Below, piece after piece: positions 8,668-18,211 of a stretch of DNA of 64,000 nucleotides; position 1 is the first letter of the stretch, and every line of letters begins with the position of its first letter. A model generated the notes under the pieces. That model had not been told where the DNA came from and ran no database searches. It saw nothing but the letters and a program-made list of their open reading frames with translations. The stretch comes from Gammaproteobacteria bacterium. GTDB taxonomy: Bacteria > Pseudomonadota > Gammaproteobacteria > Pseudomonadales > Pseudohongiellaceae. A program made the position numbers and the translations under genes. The DNA lies in assembly GCA_009844085.1 (NCBI GenBank), contig VYCF01000021.1, positions 62,001-126,000 of the forward strand, written 5' to 3'.

Positions 8668-9809
8668 GCCAGCACCTGCCTGAACACGTCCATCGCGATC
8701 GCCATTTCCTCGCGGTTGCCGAGGGAAATGCGCGAATGGGTCTGTTCCAGCGGCGAGAAGTCGCGGCCTACCAGCACGTTGTGCTCAAGGCAGGCAGAGC
8801 GGAATTCCGCCGCCGGCATTCGCAGGTTGACGAAGATGTGATTCGTGTTGGAATCGGGCGCCTCGTAACCGAGATCGCGGAAAAAGCCGATGACCTCGTC
8901 GCGGATTTCGGCGTTTTCCTGCACTTCCCAGGCCATGTGCTCCTTGTCCTCCATTGCGGTCAGCGCAGCGACGGCGCCGAGCATGTTGACGTCGCCCATG
9001 CCCCAGGCGTTGCGGATCTTTTGCAGGGTCTGCGGTTGGGCGACGGCGAAGCCGATGCGCATGCCGGCCAGCCCGTGCGCCTTCGAGAACGACCTGGTGA
9101 TGAACACGTTCTCGAATTCCAGCGCCAGCGGAATCGCGGTTTCCATGGCGCCCGGCCTTGCGTAATAGATGTACGCCTCGTCGATGTGGATGTAGGTGTC
9201 CGGATTCTCTTCCATCACGCGGCGGACGAAGGCTTCGACTTCTCCCGGCCCCCGCACGGTGCCCGTGGGATTGTTGGGGTTGCATAAATACAGCAGGCCG
9301 GCGCCGCGGGCGTTGTCCGCAAGCTGATCGAGATCGATGCCCAGGTTGCGGTCGAGCGGCAGTTCCACCGTGCGCGCTCCGATCTGCCGGGCAGTGCTGA
9401 GGCTTGTCGTATAGGTCGGCAGGGGAGTGACGAAAGCCTTTTCGGCATCGCAGAAGGCGCGAGCCGAGCCTTGCAGCAATGGCGTGGAACCGGTCGCCAG
9501 TTGAATGTTCTCCCGCTCAACGCCGTAGTAATCGGCCAGGCCTTGTTGCAGTTCGCCGACATGGTCGGGAGCGTAGCCGCGGCCGACGCGTTTGGTCGTA
9601 TGGGCGTGGATCGCTTCCATGGTCTTCGGTCCGGGTCCGCGCGCGCTTTCGTTCTGATTGAGTTGAATGATGCCGTTGTCGAATACGCCCGTGGCCATGG
9701 CTTCACGGGTCTGGGCGTAGGTTTTTCTGCCCAGCAGGGCGCTTCCGGACATCGCGCCGACCGCGGCGCCGATAGCGATGGTTCCAAATCCACGTCGAGT
9801 AGTTTTCAT
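8664..9809 (-). CDS. Tat-exported class I/II PLP aminotransferase (HisC-like)
   Basis: 381 residues. The N terminus is a twin-arginine signal (TTRRGFGTIAIG, R5-R6) with a weakly hydrophobic segment ending near TYAQ. The rest is a fold-type I aminotransferase closest to histidinol-phosphate aminotransferase: LNQNES, CNPNNPTGT, HIDEAY with Asp210, PLP lysine K243 in SFSKAHGLAGMRIGF, and a C-terminal arginine in HSRISLG. The Tat signal implies export of a folded, PLP-loaded enzyme to the periplasm, which is odd for a transaminase. Start supported by GGGAGGA. Divergent from another Tat-signalled PLP enzyme. Substrate unknown. Confidence 0.8.
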   Translation of the reverse strand: MKTTRRGFGTIAIGAAVGAMSGSALLGRKTYAQTREAMATGVFDNGIIQLNQNESARGPGPKTMEAIHAHTTKRVGRGYAPDHVGELQQGLADYYGVERENIQLATGSTPLLQGSARAFCDAEKAFVTPLPTYTTSLSTARQIGARTVELPLDRNLGIDLDQLADNARGAGLLYLCNPNNPTGTVRGPGEVEAFVRRVMEENPDTYIHIDEAYIYYARPGAMETAIPLALEFENVFITRSFSKAHGLAGMRIGFAVAQPQTLQKIRNAWGMGDVNMLGAVAALTAMEDKEHMAWEVQENAEIRDEVIGFFRDLGYEAPDSNTNHIFVNLRMPAAEFRSACLEHNVLVGRDFSPLEQTHSRISLGNREEMAIAMDVFRQVLA

Positions 9810-9946
9810 TCATTCCTCCCGCGGCCCGGTCAGGGCATTCTGGTGAGATCGGTGGTTGAAAGCCGCATCATAACGCCGGATTGCGCGAAGCGCCAAGCAA
9901 ATCACTTGGAATCTCGCGTCGATGTGCCGAATCGACGATCTTTTCA

Positions 9947-9975
9947 TTGATTTAGCTTCGCGCCTGTTTTATAAA
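9947..9975 (+). promoter_or_regulatory. Promoter of the Tat-signalled MalY-like gene
   Basis: TTGATT (9947-9952) and TATAAA (9970-9975) are separated by exactly 17 bp. Transcription would start near 9982, about 26 bp upstream of the ATG at 10008, with a GAGGGG ribosome site between. This is one of the better sigma-70 matches in the window. Confidence 0.6.
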
Positions 9976-10007
9976 CTTTAGCTTCAATACGGAATGAGGG
10001 GCGCCGC

Positions 10008-11363
10008 ATGTCCAACGTCTACAGATTCGACCGCAGATCTTTCCTGAAACAGGCCGGCATTGCCGCGGTGGCCGGTTCATTGGGAACAGCCACCAGCATC
10101 CAGGCCCAGGAGAATGGCGCGAGCCGCTCCTCCGGTTCGGGCTACAACTTCGATGAAATCTACAACCGCATCGGAACCGACTGCAGCAAGTGGGACGGCC
10201 AGATCGAGCGCTGGGGCGAACAACTGAAGATTCCCATGGGCGTCGCCGACATGGATTTCCGCGTTGCGCCGGCCATTACCGACGCGCTGAAGAAGCGCAT
10301 CGACCATGAAGTCTACGGTTACATGGCTGTCCCCGATTCCTATCGCGATTCGATCGTGAACTGGAACGAGCGCCGTTACGGCACGGTGATCGAACGCGAC
10401 ATGCTGCAAAGTTCGCCGGCGCTGCTGCCGGGCCTGCTCGCGGCGCTGCGCGCCTTCAATCCTCCAGGCGCCAAGGTTGTAATGCAGACTCCGGGCTATA
10501 ACGGCTTCTTCTCGACCATCCGCAAGGGCTTCGTCATCGAAGAAAATCCGCTGCGCGAGGTCAACGGCGTCTACGAAATGGATTTCGACGATCTCGACCG
10601 CAAGCTCGCCCAGGACGACGTCCATACTTTTATCCTGTGCAACCCGCACAATCCGGTCGGAAATTGCTGGGACCGCGCCACGCTTACCGAACTCGGTGAA
10701 CTTTGCGCGCGCCACAACGTCATCGTGCTCGCCGACGAGATTCATTGCGATTTTGTCAACGCGGGCCAGGAATACGTTCCTTACGCCAATCTCGCCGACG
10801 ATCTCGTCATGAACAGCGTGACCTTCAAGTCCGCGAGCAAGTCCTTCAACCTGGCGGCGTTCAAGGACGCCTACATGTTCTCCCACAACCCGGAGTTCAT
10901 GTCGCGCATCCGCGCCGTGGGCGATAACGCAACGGTCAACTCGCTCGGAATGATCGGCTCCCAGGCGGCGCTCGAGGAGGGCGACGACTGGATGGACGCC
11001 TTGCAGGTTTATCTGTCCGACAATGCGGCCTACGCGTCCGCCTTCATCAACGAGCAGATTCCGCACATGAGCTGCAACCAGCCGGAAGGCACCTACCTGG
11101 CTTGGCTCAATGTCGAGCCACTGATGGAGCGCATTGGCGCGGTCGAGACGGCCGCGGCCGAAACCGCCGCGCGCGGCCCGGACCAGGATGAAGTGACGCC
11201 CGAGATGGTTGCCGAGCGCTACCTGATCGAGACTTCGGGCGTCAAGCTCAACCCGGGTTCGGCCTATTGGGGCTCAGGCCGCATGCGCATGAACCTCGGC
11301 CTCGCCCGGCCCTTGCTCGAAGAAGCGCTCGGCCGCATCCAGGGCGCCATGCAGCAAGCCTGA
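10008..11363 (+). CDS. Tat-exported MalY/PatB-type PLP enzyme
   Basis: 451 residues. A canonical twin-arginine motif (DRRSFLKQAG, R9-R10) and short hydrophobic segment end at SIQAQE. The mature part is a MalY/PatB-type fold-type I enzyme with MGVADMDF, CNPHNPVGNCW, LADEIHCDF (Asp243) and PLP lysine K278 in SASKSFNLAAF. Family members are cystathionine beta-lyases or related aminotransferases acting in the cytosol. The Tat signal here points to the periplasm. An insertion near residues 375-395 is rich in Ala/Glu. Divergent from the HisC-like Tat enzyme, so the two may serve one periplasmic amino-acid pathway. Confidence 0.8.
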   Translation: MSNVYRFDRRSFLKQAGIAAVAGSLGTATSIQAQENGASRSSGSGYNFDEIYNRIGTDCSKWDGQIERWGEQLKIPMGVADMDFRVAPAITDALKKRIDHEVYGYMAVPDSYRDSIVNWNERRYGTVIERDMLQSSPALLPGLLAALRAFNPPGAKVVMQTPGYNGFFSTIRKGFVIEENPLREVNGVYEMDFDDLDRKLAQDDVHTFILCNPHNPVGNCWDRATLTELGELCARHNVIVLADEIHCDFVNAGQEYVPYANLADDLVMNSVTFKSASKSFNLAAFKDAYMFSHNPEFMSRIRAVGDNATVNSLGMIGSQAALEEGDDWMDALQVYLSDNAAYASAFINEQIPHMSCNQPEGTYLAWLNVEPLMERIGAVETAAAETAARGPDQDEVTPEMVAERYLIETSGVKLNPGSAYWGSGRMRMNLGLARPLLEEALGRIQGAMQQA

Positions 11364-11371
11364 CCGGCGTC

Positions 11372-12802
11372 TCAGGGTGCGATCTGCGGCCAGGGGGCGG
11401 CGGCTTCGAGTTGCTTCGCGAGTTGCAGCAGGAGCAGGTCGCCGCCCCAGGCGGCGGTGAACATGACGCCGACGGGCAGGCCTTCGGCGGTGTGATGCAG
11501 AGGCATCGACATCGACGGCTGGCCGGTGCCGTTGTAAACGGCGGTGAAACCGCTGTATTCGCGGAAGCGCCTGACGTATTCGCGCTGGTCCTCGCCGTTC
11601 ATGTCGAGCCAGCCGAGTTTTGCCGGGGTTTTGGCGAGTACGGGGGAGACGATCACGTCGACCTGCTCGTGTGCTTTGGCCATCTGTTTTTCAGCGATGC
11701 GCAACAGGTCCCGCGCAGCGAGGTAGTCCACGGCCGGAATTTCGGCGCCGCGTCCCGCCATGAAGCGGGTCGAACGTTCAAGCGGCGCCTCGTCTAGTTC
11801 AATCTTGTAATAGCGCAGGCCTCGGACGATCGAACGCCAGGTGTGCACGCAGACGAGTTGTCCCATGACTGAATTGAGCGCCTCGTAGTTGAGCGGGTGG
11901 TCGAAGGGCTCCACGACGTGGCCGAGCGACTCGCAATGCGCCGCGGCTGCCTGCACCGCTTCGACGCATTCGCCGTCGAGCGCCTCGCCCGTGGGATGGG
12001 TGTCCTGTATGCCGATTCGCAGGCGCGGGCAGGGCGTATCGAGCGCCGCGAGGAAGGATGCGGGAGATTCGGGCCGGGCGAACAGGTTCTGGTCCACGGG
12101 CAGCGTGATCAGATCGAGAAACGCGGCGCTGTCGCGCACTGTTCTCGAAACGACGTGTTCCACCGCCATGCCGCTCCAGTTCTCCGACAGCACCGTGCCC
12201 GCCTGGGTCAGCCCGCGGCTCGGCTTGAGGCCGAACAGTCCGCAGCAACTGGCCGGGATCCGTATCGAGCCGCCGCCGTCGGAAGCCTGGGCTACCGGCA
12301 CGATTCCGGCCGCCACCGCCGCCGCGGCGCCGCCGCTCGAGCCGCCGGTGGAATAGTCGGTGTGCCAGGGATTTCGGGTCGGCCCGGTGGCGACGGGCTC
12401 GGTGGTCAAGGTCAGGCCGAACTCCGGTGTATTGGTCTTGCCGAGTATCGTAAGGCCGGCGGCTTCGTACAATTGCACGCCGGGGGATGAGGATCTCGCC
12501 ACGTAATTCCTGAAGAGTTCGCTGCCGTAGCTTGTATGGAATCCTTTCAGGTCGCTGAGATCCTTGAGCAGGAAGGGTACGCCGGCCAGGGCACCCGATG
12601 GCTCAGGCGCCTCGTCCAGCGTCCCGGCGCGTTCGAGCCCCTGCTCGTAAAGCGGCAGATTGATCGCATTCAGTGCGGGATTGCATTGCTCCGCCCGCGC
12701 GATGGCGCGTTCGTTCAATTCGACCCGGCTGAAATCGCCGCGTTCCAGTCCTTGCGCCATGGCAAGCGCATCCATGGCGAGATAATCGTTTTCGCTTAAC
12801 AA
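11372..12802 (-). CDS. Amidase signature family enzyme
   Basis: 476 residues. The start is a TTG at 12802, favoured by an AAGGAG site 7-8 bp upstream; an ATG nine codons later is the alternative. The Ser-Ser-Lys triad of amidase-signature enzymes is visible: Lys in [11 protein letters not shown], a serine in [14 protein letters not shown], and the nucleophilic serine in [12 protein letters not shown]. The family hydrolyses linear or aryl amides. GatA is unlikely because no gatB/gatC is near and the C terminus differs. It converges with the MalY-like gene and follows pyrB by 16 bp on the same strand. No signal peptide. Substrate unknown. Confidence 0.85.
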   Translation of the reverse strand: MLSENDYLAMDALAMAQGLERGDFSRVELNERAIARAEQCNPALNAINLPLYEQGLERAGTLDEAPEPSGALAGVPFLLKDLSDLKGFHTSYGSELFRNYVARSSSPGVQLYEAAGLTILGKTNTPEFGLTLTTEPVATGPTRNPWHTDYSTGGSSGGAAAAVAAGIVPVAQASDGGGSIRIPASCCGLFGLKPSRGLTQAGTVLSENWSGMAVEHVVSRTVRDSAAFLDLITLPVDQNLFARPESPASFLAALDTPCPRLRIGIQDTHPTGEALDGECVEAVQAAAAHCESLGHVVEPFDHPLNYEALNSVMGQLVCVHTWRSIVRGLRYYKIELDEAPLERSTRFMAGRGAEIPAVDYLAARDLLRIAEKQMAKAHEQVDVIVSPVLAKTPAKLGWLDMNGEDQREYVRRFREYSGFTAVYNGTGQPSMSMPLHHTAEGLPVGVMFTAAWGGDLLLLQLAKQLEAAAPWPQIAP

Positions 12803-12818
12803 GACGGTTCTCCTTTTG

Positions 12819-13835
12819 CTATTCGAATCGGCGGCCGGTATACCAGCCGGCCTGCTGGACGTGTTGCGGCACTTTTTCCACCACGTCGAGTACGAGGGCG
12901 AACAAGGCCATGCGCACGAGCACGCCGTTGTCGGTCTGCCTGAAGATGGCGAGGTTGGGATGCTGGTTCAGATCTTCGTCGAGTTCGTTGGCTTCGGCGC
13001 GGGTGTCCCGGGGCAGTGGGTGCATGATCACCGTATTCGGCTGGCAATGCCGTGTATAGATCGCCTGGTTGAGCCGAAAGCGGCCCCGGTAGACGTCGGC
13101 TTCGAGCCGGCTGGCGAAGCGTTCTTCCTGGATGCGGGTGAGATAGACCGTGTCGTTGTCGTGCAGTCCCTTCGCCATGTCCTCGGTCTGGCTCACCTTG
13201 TGGCCGGCGGCGCGCAATTCCGCGACGATCTCGGGGGGCATGCGCAATTGCTTCGGCGAGATCAGGTTGAAGTTGATGTCCCGGTACAACTTGAGCAACC
13301 TGGAGAGCGAATGCACCGTGCGACCGTGTTTCAGATCGCCCACCATGCCGATGTGCATGCCGTCGATACTGCGCTGTCTGGATTCGAGTTCCTTGCGGAT
13401 CGTGTAAAGGTCGAGCAAGGCCTGGGATGGATGTTCGTTGACGCCGTCGCCCCCGTTGATCACCGGCACGCGGCTCGCCTCCGCAAACTCGGCCACTGAA
13501 CCGGCCCGCGGATGGCGCATGACGATGACGTCGCTATAGCCGCTGATGACTCGGGCCGTATCGTACAGCGACTCACCTTTGGTGATCGAGGAAGCTCCGA
13601 TTTCGGCGGTTTCGCGCACATGTCCGCCGAGCATGTTGAAGGCGCAGCCGAAACTGACCCTGGTGCGCGTGCTGGGCTCGAAGAACATGTTGCCGAGGAT
13701 GGCGCCATCGAGCGCCTTGCTGACTTGTCTTCGCTGCGCGAAAGGCTCCATACTGTCGGCCACGTCGAAAATCCGCTCGACATCCGGCCGCTGGAACTGT
13801 TGTACGCTGATGATATGGGCGCCGCGAAAATCCAT
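12819..13835 (-). CDS. pyrB: Aspartate carbamoyltransferase catalytic chain
   Basis: 338 residues. Carbamoyl-phosphate site FEPSTRTRVSF, then GGDGVNEHPSQALLDL, a conserved HGRTVHSL helix and MHPLPRD near the C terminus identify the catalytic chain. It makes N-carbamoyl-aspartate, the step before PyrC, whose gene is at 31.1 kb. No pyrI regulatory chain is adjacent. The protein is somewhat longer than the 311-residue E. coli PyrB, mainly at the C terminus. It is divergent from sbcB, with 95 bp between. Confidence 0.93.
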   Translation of the reverse strand: MDFRGAHIISVQQFQRPDVERIFDVADSMEPFAQRRQVSKALDGAILGNMFFEPSTRTRVSFGCAFNMLGGHVRETAEIGASSITKGESLYDTARVISGYSDVIVMRHPRAGSVAEFAEASRVPVINGGDGVNEHPSQALLDLYTIRKELESRQRSIDGMHIGMVGDLKHGRTVHSLSRLLKLYRDINFNLISPKQLRMPPEIVAELRAAGHKVSQTEDMAKGLHDNDTVYLTRIQEERFASRLEADVYRGRFRLNQAIYTRHCQPNTVIMHPLPRDTRAEANELDEDLNQHPNLAIFRQTDNGVLVRMALFALVLDVVEKVPQHVQQAGWYTGRRFE

Positions 13836-13930
13836 GGAAGTCTTCCGGAAAGGGTGCCGGCAGGCTATTTCCGGCTGTCCGCATACTACAACATATCACC
13901 GAACATGAGCACCACGGATACCGCGGCCCG

Positions 13931-15346
13931 ATGACGGAAAACTCGATCTACTGGTACGACTTCGAAACCTTCGGCAGCGATCCCCGCCGCTGCCGCGCGG
14001 CGCAGTTCGCGGGATTGCGCACCGACGAAAATCTCGAGCCCATCGGCGAACCACTGGTGCTCTATTGCAAGCCGGCGGGCGACTTCCTGCCGGACCCGGT
14101 GTCCTGCCTGATTACCGGCATTACGCCGCAAAAAGCGCTCGAGGCCGGCGTGAGCGAGGCCGAGTTCATCACTCGCATCAAGCAGGAATTCGGCCGGCCG
14201 GGGACCTGCATCGCCGGTTACAACAATATTCGTTTCGACGACGAACTCACCAGGCAGTTGCTCTACCGCAACTTTTTCGATCCATACGAGCACGAATGGC
14301 GCGACGGCAACTCGCGCTGGGACATCATAGACATGACGCGGCTATGCGCAGCCACGCGCCCCGAGGGCGTCAACTGGCCGCAATCGGATGAAGGCGTGAC
14401 CACTTTCAGGTTGTCCGAGTTGAGCCGGGCCAACGGCCTCGAACACGAACACGCTCACGACGCCCTTTCGGACGTGCGGGCCACGATCGAGTTGGCCGGG
14501 CTGATCAGGGACCGTCAGCCGCGGCTCTACGATTATGTTTTCCAGTTGCGCCGCAAGGACAGGGTCGGCGCCCAGATCGACCTGTTCACGCGCAAGCCGA
14601 TCCTGCATGTGTCGGGCAGGTATCCGGCCCGGCAGGGTTGCCTGGGGCTCGTGATTCCCGCCGGCGCGCATCCGGTGAACAAGAACGGCGTCGTCGTCTA
14701 CGACCTGCGCGTCGATCCAGGACAATGGGCCGGGCTTTCGGCGCAGCAGCTCGCGGCGCACCTGTTCACCCCCCGCGACGAACTCGAAGGCGAGCGTCTC
14801 CCGCTCAAGATCGTCAGCATGAATCGCTGTCCGGTGGTGACTTCGCCCGCGGCGCTGGCGCCGGAGCGGGCAGGCCAGTTCGGCATCGATCACGAGGTCT
14901 GCCGCGACCATTGGGAGTACCTGGTTCGCAATCCCGAATTGCTGCAGCGGTTTTGCGACCTGTTCCAGGCGGACGGAGGCAGGCAGGAAAACGACCCCGA
15001 CTTCATGATTTACGGCGGCTTTTTCGGCGATGACGACCGCTCGCACATGGAAACCCTGCGCGGCATCGCTCCCGCGGATCTCGGCCGTGTCGACTTTCCG
15101 TTCAAGGATCGACGTCTGCCCGAGATGCAATTCCGCTATCGGGCGCGCAACTTCCCTGAGACCCTGAAAGGGGAGGAAGACGCCAGATGGCGGGAATTCT
15201 GCCGTTCGCGGCTGGAAGAACCGGCCGCTGTCGAGCGATTCGAGCAGTCGCTGGAAAAGGTCCGCGAAAGTGATCAGCCGGAAAGCGACCGGATCGTCGC
15301 CGATCTCACCGACTACGTTGCCGGTATACGCGCCGCTGTTGCATAG
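13931..15346 (+). CDS. sbcB: Exodeoxyribonuclease I
   Basis: 471 residues, close to the 475 of E. coli ExoI. The DEDDh exonuclease motifs are present: IYWYDFETFG at the N terminus, an AGYNNIRFDDE segment, and HAHDALSDVRATI with the catalytic His and Asp. The C-terminal SH3-like and helical domains follow. It degrades single-stranded DNA 3' to 5' and acts in recombination and mismatch repair. A tiny overlapping reading frame (MSTTDTAAR) ends in the sbcB start codon, but nothing shows that it is used. Confidence 0.95.
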   Translation: MTENSIYWYDFETFGSDPRRCRAAQFAGLRTDENLEPIGEPLVLYCKPAGDFLPDPVSCLITGITPQKALEAGVSEAEFITRIKQEFGRPGTCIAGYNNIRFDDELTRQLLYRNFFDPYEHEWRDGNSRWDIIDMTRLCAATRPEGVNWPQSDEGVTTFRLSELSRANGLEHEHAHDALSDVRATIELAGLIRDRQPRLYDYVFQLRRKDRVGAQIDLFTRKPILHVSGRYPARQGCLGLVIPAGAHPVNKNGVVVYDLRVDPGQWAGLSAQQLAAHLFTPRDELEGERLPLKIVSMNRCPVVTSPAALAPERAGQFGIDHEVCRDHWEYLVRNPELLQRFCDLFQADGGRQENDPDFMIYGGFFGDDDRSHMETLRGIAPADLGRVDFPFKDRRLPEMQFRYRARNFPETLKGEEDARWREFCRSRLEEPAAVERFEQSLEKVRESDQPESDRIVADLTDYVAGIRAAVA

Positions 15347-15348
15347 CC

Positions 15349-16503
15349 TTGGACAAGTTCTCCCACATCAGACCCTATCGCGATCACGAGATCAGGCCGG
15401 TACTCGAACAATTGCTGGAGGACCGGGAATTCATCGACAGCATGGCCGCCTTCGCCAGCCGCAGGCTTGCGCGCTGGATTCCCGGATTACTGCGCAATCT
15501 GACCAGGCGCCGCCTGCGGCGCTGGATCGAATCGGTGCATGACGTGCAAAGCATGCAGGAGGTGGTCGAGTTCTACATGAATCGGTCGATCCGCACCACG
15601 ACCTGGGGCTTGAGCCAGGACGGATTGGAGAAGTTTCAGCCCGGCAAGGCCCATGTTTTCGTCAGCAATCACCGGGACATCGTCATGGATCCGGCGTTTA
15701 CCAACCTGCTGTTGCATCGCGCCGGGTTTTCCACCTTGCAAATTGGCGTCGGCGACAATCTGCTCAAGAAACCGTTCGTTGCCGACCTGATGCGCCTGAA
15801 CAAGAGTTTCATCGTGCATCGATCGCTGAAAGGCCGCGAATTGCTGCTCGCGCTGCAGTTGCTTTCGGAATACATCCACCATTGCGTCGAGGATTCGGAA
15901 AATGTCTGGATCGCGCAACGGGAAGGGCGCGCCAAGGACGGCATCGATCGCACCGATCCGGCGCTGGTGAAAATGCTGGCCATGGGCAAACGAAAACTGC
16001 CGTTGTACGAAAGTCTGGCCGGCCTGCATATCGTGCCGGTGGCCATTTCCTACGAGTTCGATCCCTGCGACGAGTTCAAGGCCCGGGAGTTGCACGAGGT
16101 GCGGACCACCGGGAGTTTCACCCGAACCGCGGCGGGCGATCTGCGCCATATCGCCGCCGGCATGACCAGGTTCAAGGGCAGGGTGCATGTCGCCTTCGGC
16201 GAGGAGTTGCGTTGCGAAAACGAAGACGCGGAGGCGGTGGCCGCGGCCGTCGACCGCCAGATCATCCGGAACTATCGCTTGTACGAGACGAATTACCGGG
16301 CGCTGGAGATTCTGCTCGATGAAGGTGAACTGAATTCGCCGGCGTTGAGGCAGGCCGCCGCCGGCCGCAATGTCGATATCCGCTCCCGAGACCTGTTCGA
16401 CCGGCGGCTCGCGCGAGTGGAAGGCGAGTTGCGCAAGCTCTACCTGTTCGGCTACGCGAATCCGGTGATCAGCCGGTACGAGTGCGAGGCGGGCGCGAAC
16501 TGA
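15349..16503 (+). CDS. PlsC-like glycerophospholipid acyltransferase
   Basis: 384 residues, apparently starting at a TTG 2 bp after sbcB (the next in-frame Met is at residue 32). The catalytic HX4D motif is seen in FVSNHRDIVMDP. A glycine-rich substrate block follows (WIAQREGRAKDGID), typical of the 1-acylglycerol-3-phosphate acyltransferase superfamily. The protein is longer than PlsC (about 245) and lacks obvious membrane helices, resembling the large cytoplasmic-face acyltransferases of gammaproteobacteria. The natural acceptor is unknown. Its 3' end overlaps the convergent DUF349 gene by 35 bp. Confidence 0.8.
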   Translation: MDKFSHIRPYRDHEIRPVLEQLLEDREFIDSMAAFASRRLARWIPGLLRNLTRRRLRRWIESVHDVQSMQEVVEFYMNRSIRTTTWGLSQDGLEKFQPGKAHVFVSNHRDIVMDPAFTNLLLHRAGFSTLQIGVGDNLLKKPFVADLMRLNKSFIVHRSLKGRELLLALQLLSEYIHHCVEDSENVWIAQREGRAKDGIDRTDPALVKMLAMGKRKLPLYESLAGLHIVPVAISYEFDPCDEFKARELHEVRTTGSFTRTAAGDLRHIAAGMTRFKGRVHVAFGEELRCENEDAEAVAAAVDRQIIRNYRLYETNYRALEILLDEGELNSPALRQAAAGRNVDIRSRDLFDRRLARVEGELRKLYLFGYANPVISRYECEAGAN

Positions 16504-18088
16504 TCCGCTGGCGCAATTTCCGCAAGCGCTGCCAAAGCGCCTTGCGCGCATCCGGCATCATGGGCCCGGCGCAGGTCAGCGCAACTTCGGCTTCGCGCAG
16601 GTTTGCCGCGAGTTGTTTGTTGTCGGGCCCGCGCTTGCCGAATCCGCTGGCGAGTTGCTGCAATTGCATTTCCATGCGCAGGGCATGGTCCTCTTGCGGA
16701 GAATTCACTCCCGCGTGAATCTCGAGTTGCACGCAGTCGCGGCGCTGCTGCTGTTCGCAATCCGCCGCCCGGGATTCGAGGTCGGAAAGGGATTCCGTTT
16801 CGAGCAGTTCCTGCAGACGCGTGTTGAGTTCGCCGGCGCGATTTTCGTCCGCCGCCGGCAATTGCTCCCAGTCGTCGATATTGATCGCCTGCCGGCGTTC
16901 GACAAATGCAGCGGAATCTGCGGCGCCGAACAGGCCGGCTTCCAGTTTTTCCAGATAGTCGATTCGCGGCGCCATCCGCTCGAGCAGTTCGTCGTGATTC
17001 CGTTCCGCCGGCGGGCGGGCGCGTTCGCGCATTTTTGCCTGCTGTTCGGCGTTCTTTCGACCTTGGGCCTTGAAGATCGCCTCGCAAGCTGCGCCAAACT
17101 CCTCCCGGAAGCGCTTTTCGTCGCGAAACTCCGCGGGGCCGATCCGTTTCCATTCGGTTTGCAGTTTGCGCGCTTCCGCGGCGGCGGCCGAGCAATCCTC
17201 CTGCGCGGCAAGTTCCTTTGCCCGCTCGACGCAGGCCTGCTTGCGCGCGGTGTTTTCCGCCATCGCTTCCTTGCGCAGGTTGGTGAGCTTTTTCAGCGCC
17301 CCGTAATAACGCTTCTGCAAGGGCTTGATCTTCGATTGCTCAACCGGCGCATGATCTTTCCAGGAAGCGTTGCATTCGGAGACGAGCTGATTGAGCTTGA
17401 CGATGTGGACCGGCTTTCCCTCGATCTCCGTCAACCGCACTTCCAGTTTTTCGCACAATTCGGTGCGGATCTTCAGATTCCGCGTCATGCGCTGCTTGCG
17501 TTCCCGGTAGTATTCCTTGCATGGCGCATATGCCTGATCCGACAGCTTCTTGAACTCACGCCAGAGTTTTTCGTTCTGTTCGGATCGTCCCAGGGCTTTC
17601 CACTGTTCGTGCATCGTCTGGATGCGGCGGCTTAGATCGGGTGGTGGCAGCCCGGCCTCCGGCAACTTGCCCATCTCGGCGATGAGTTCCTTTTTCTTTT
17701 CCGTGGCCGCGTAGTTGCGCCATTTGCGCATCTCCAGCAACGGACCCTTGCAGACGCCGGCTTCCTTCTGCATGGTCACGCGCAACTTTCCGGTGCATTG
17801 CTGGATGTTGCCCTGGACCCGGTCCCAAAGCGAAAGCGCCTCTTTCGAGCGCCCGGCTTCCAGCGCCTCGTTCAGGGCTTCCAGTTGGCTTCGCAGGCGT
17901 TGCTGCAATTGCTGCTGGTACTGATGATTCTTTTCCAGCAAGGCCTGCAGGGCCTGCCATTCTTCGCAAGTGGTTCCCGGTTTGCCCAGGCGCTCGAAGC
18001 TGCGCCGCAAGTCAATCAACTCCCGGCTTTGCTTGTGACTGATTCGGGCCAGTTTCTCCGCAAGTTCGACTGGAACAATCGCCGTCAT
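16469..18088 (-). CDS. DUF349 coiled-coil protein
   Basis: 539 residues from the ATG at 18088; a TTG seven codons upstream is the alternative. It has several DUF349-type repeats, most clearly HEQWKALGRSEQNEKLWREF near residue 160 and QTEWKRIGPAEFRDEKRFRE near 310. The composition is highly charged and helical, with long predicted coiled coils and no membrane segment. The family is widespread in proteobacteria and poorly characterised. It is divergent from the DinG-like helicase gene, which may share the promoter region at 18.1-18.2 kb. Confidence 0.75.
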   Translation of the reverse strand: MTAIVPVELAEKLARISHKQSRELIDLRRSFERLGKPGTTCEEWQALQALLEKNHQYQQQLQQRLRSQLEALNEALEAGRSKEALSLWDRVQGNIQQCTGKLRVTMQKEAGVCKGPLLEMRKWRNYAATEKKKELIAEMGKLPEAGLPPPDLSRRIQTMHEQWKALGRSEQNEKLWREFKKLSDQAYAPCKEYYRERKQRMTRNLKIRTELCEKLEVRLTEIEGKPVHIVKLNQLVSECNASWKDHAPVEQSKIKPLQKRYYGALKKLTNLRKEAMAENTARKQACVERAKELAAQEDCSAAAAEARKLQTEWKRIGPAEFRDEKRFREEFGAACEAIFKAQGRKNAEQQAKMRERARPPAERNHDELLERMAPRIDYLEKLEAGLFGAADSAAFVERRQAINIDDWEQLPAADENRAGELNTRLQELLETESLSDLESRAADCEQQQRRDCVQLEIHAGVNSPQEDHALRMEMQLQQLASGFGKRGPDNKQLAANLREAEVALTCAGPMMPDARKALWQRLRKLRQRISSRPPRTRTG

Positions 18089-18211
18089 GGCTGCACCCGC
18101 AATCTCCAAAGGCGAATAGGCGCCAGTGTACCAAATGTATCGAAAATACGACCTGTTTCAGACGCGGTGCTATACTTTTCGCAGCTTTCCCAGCCTGGAC
18201 GGCGCGCCGCG

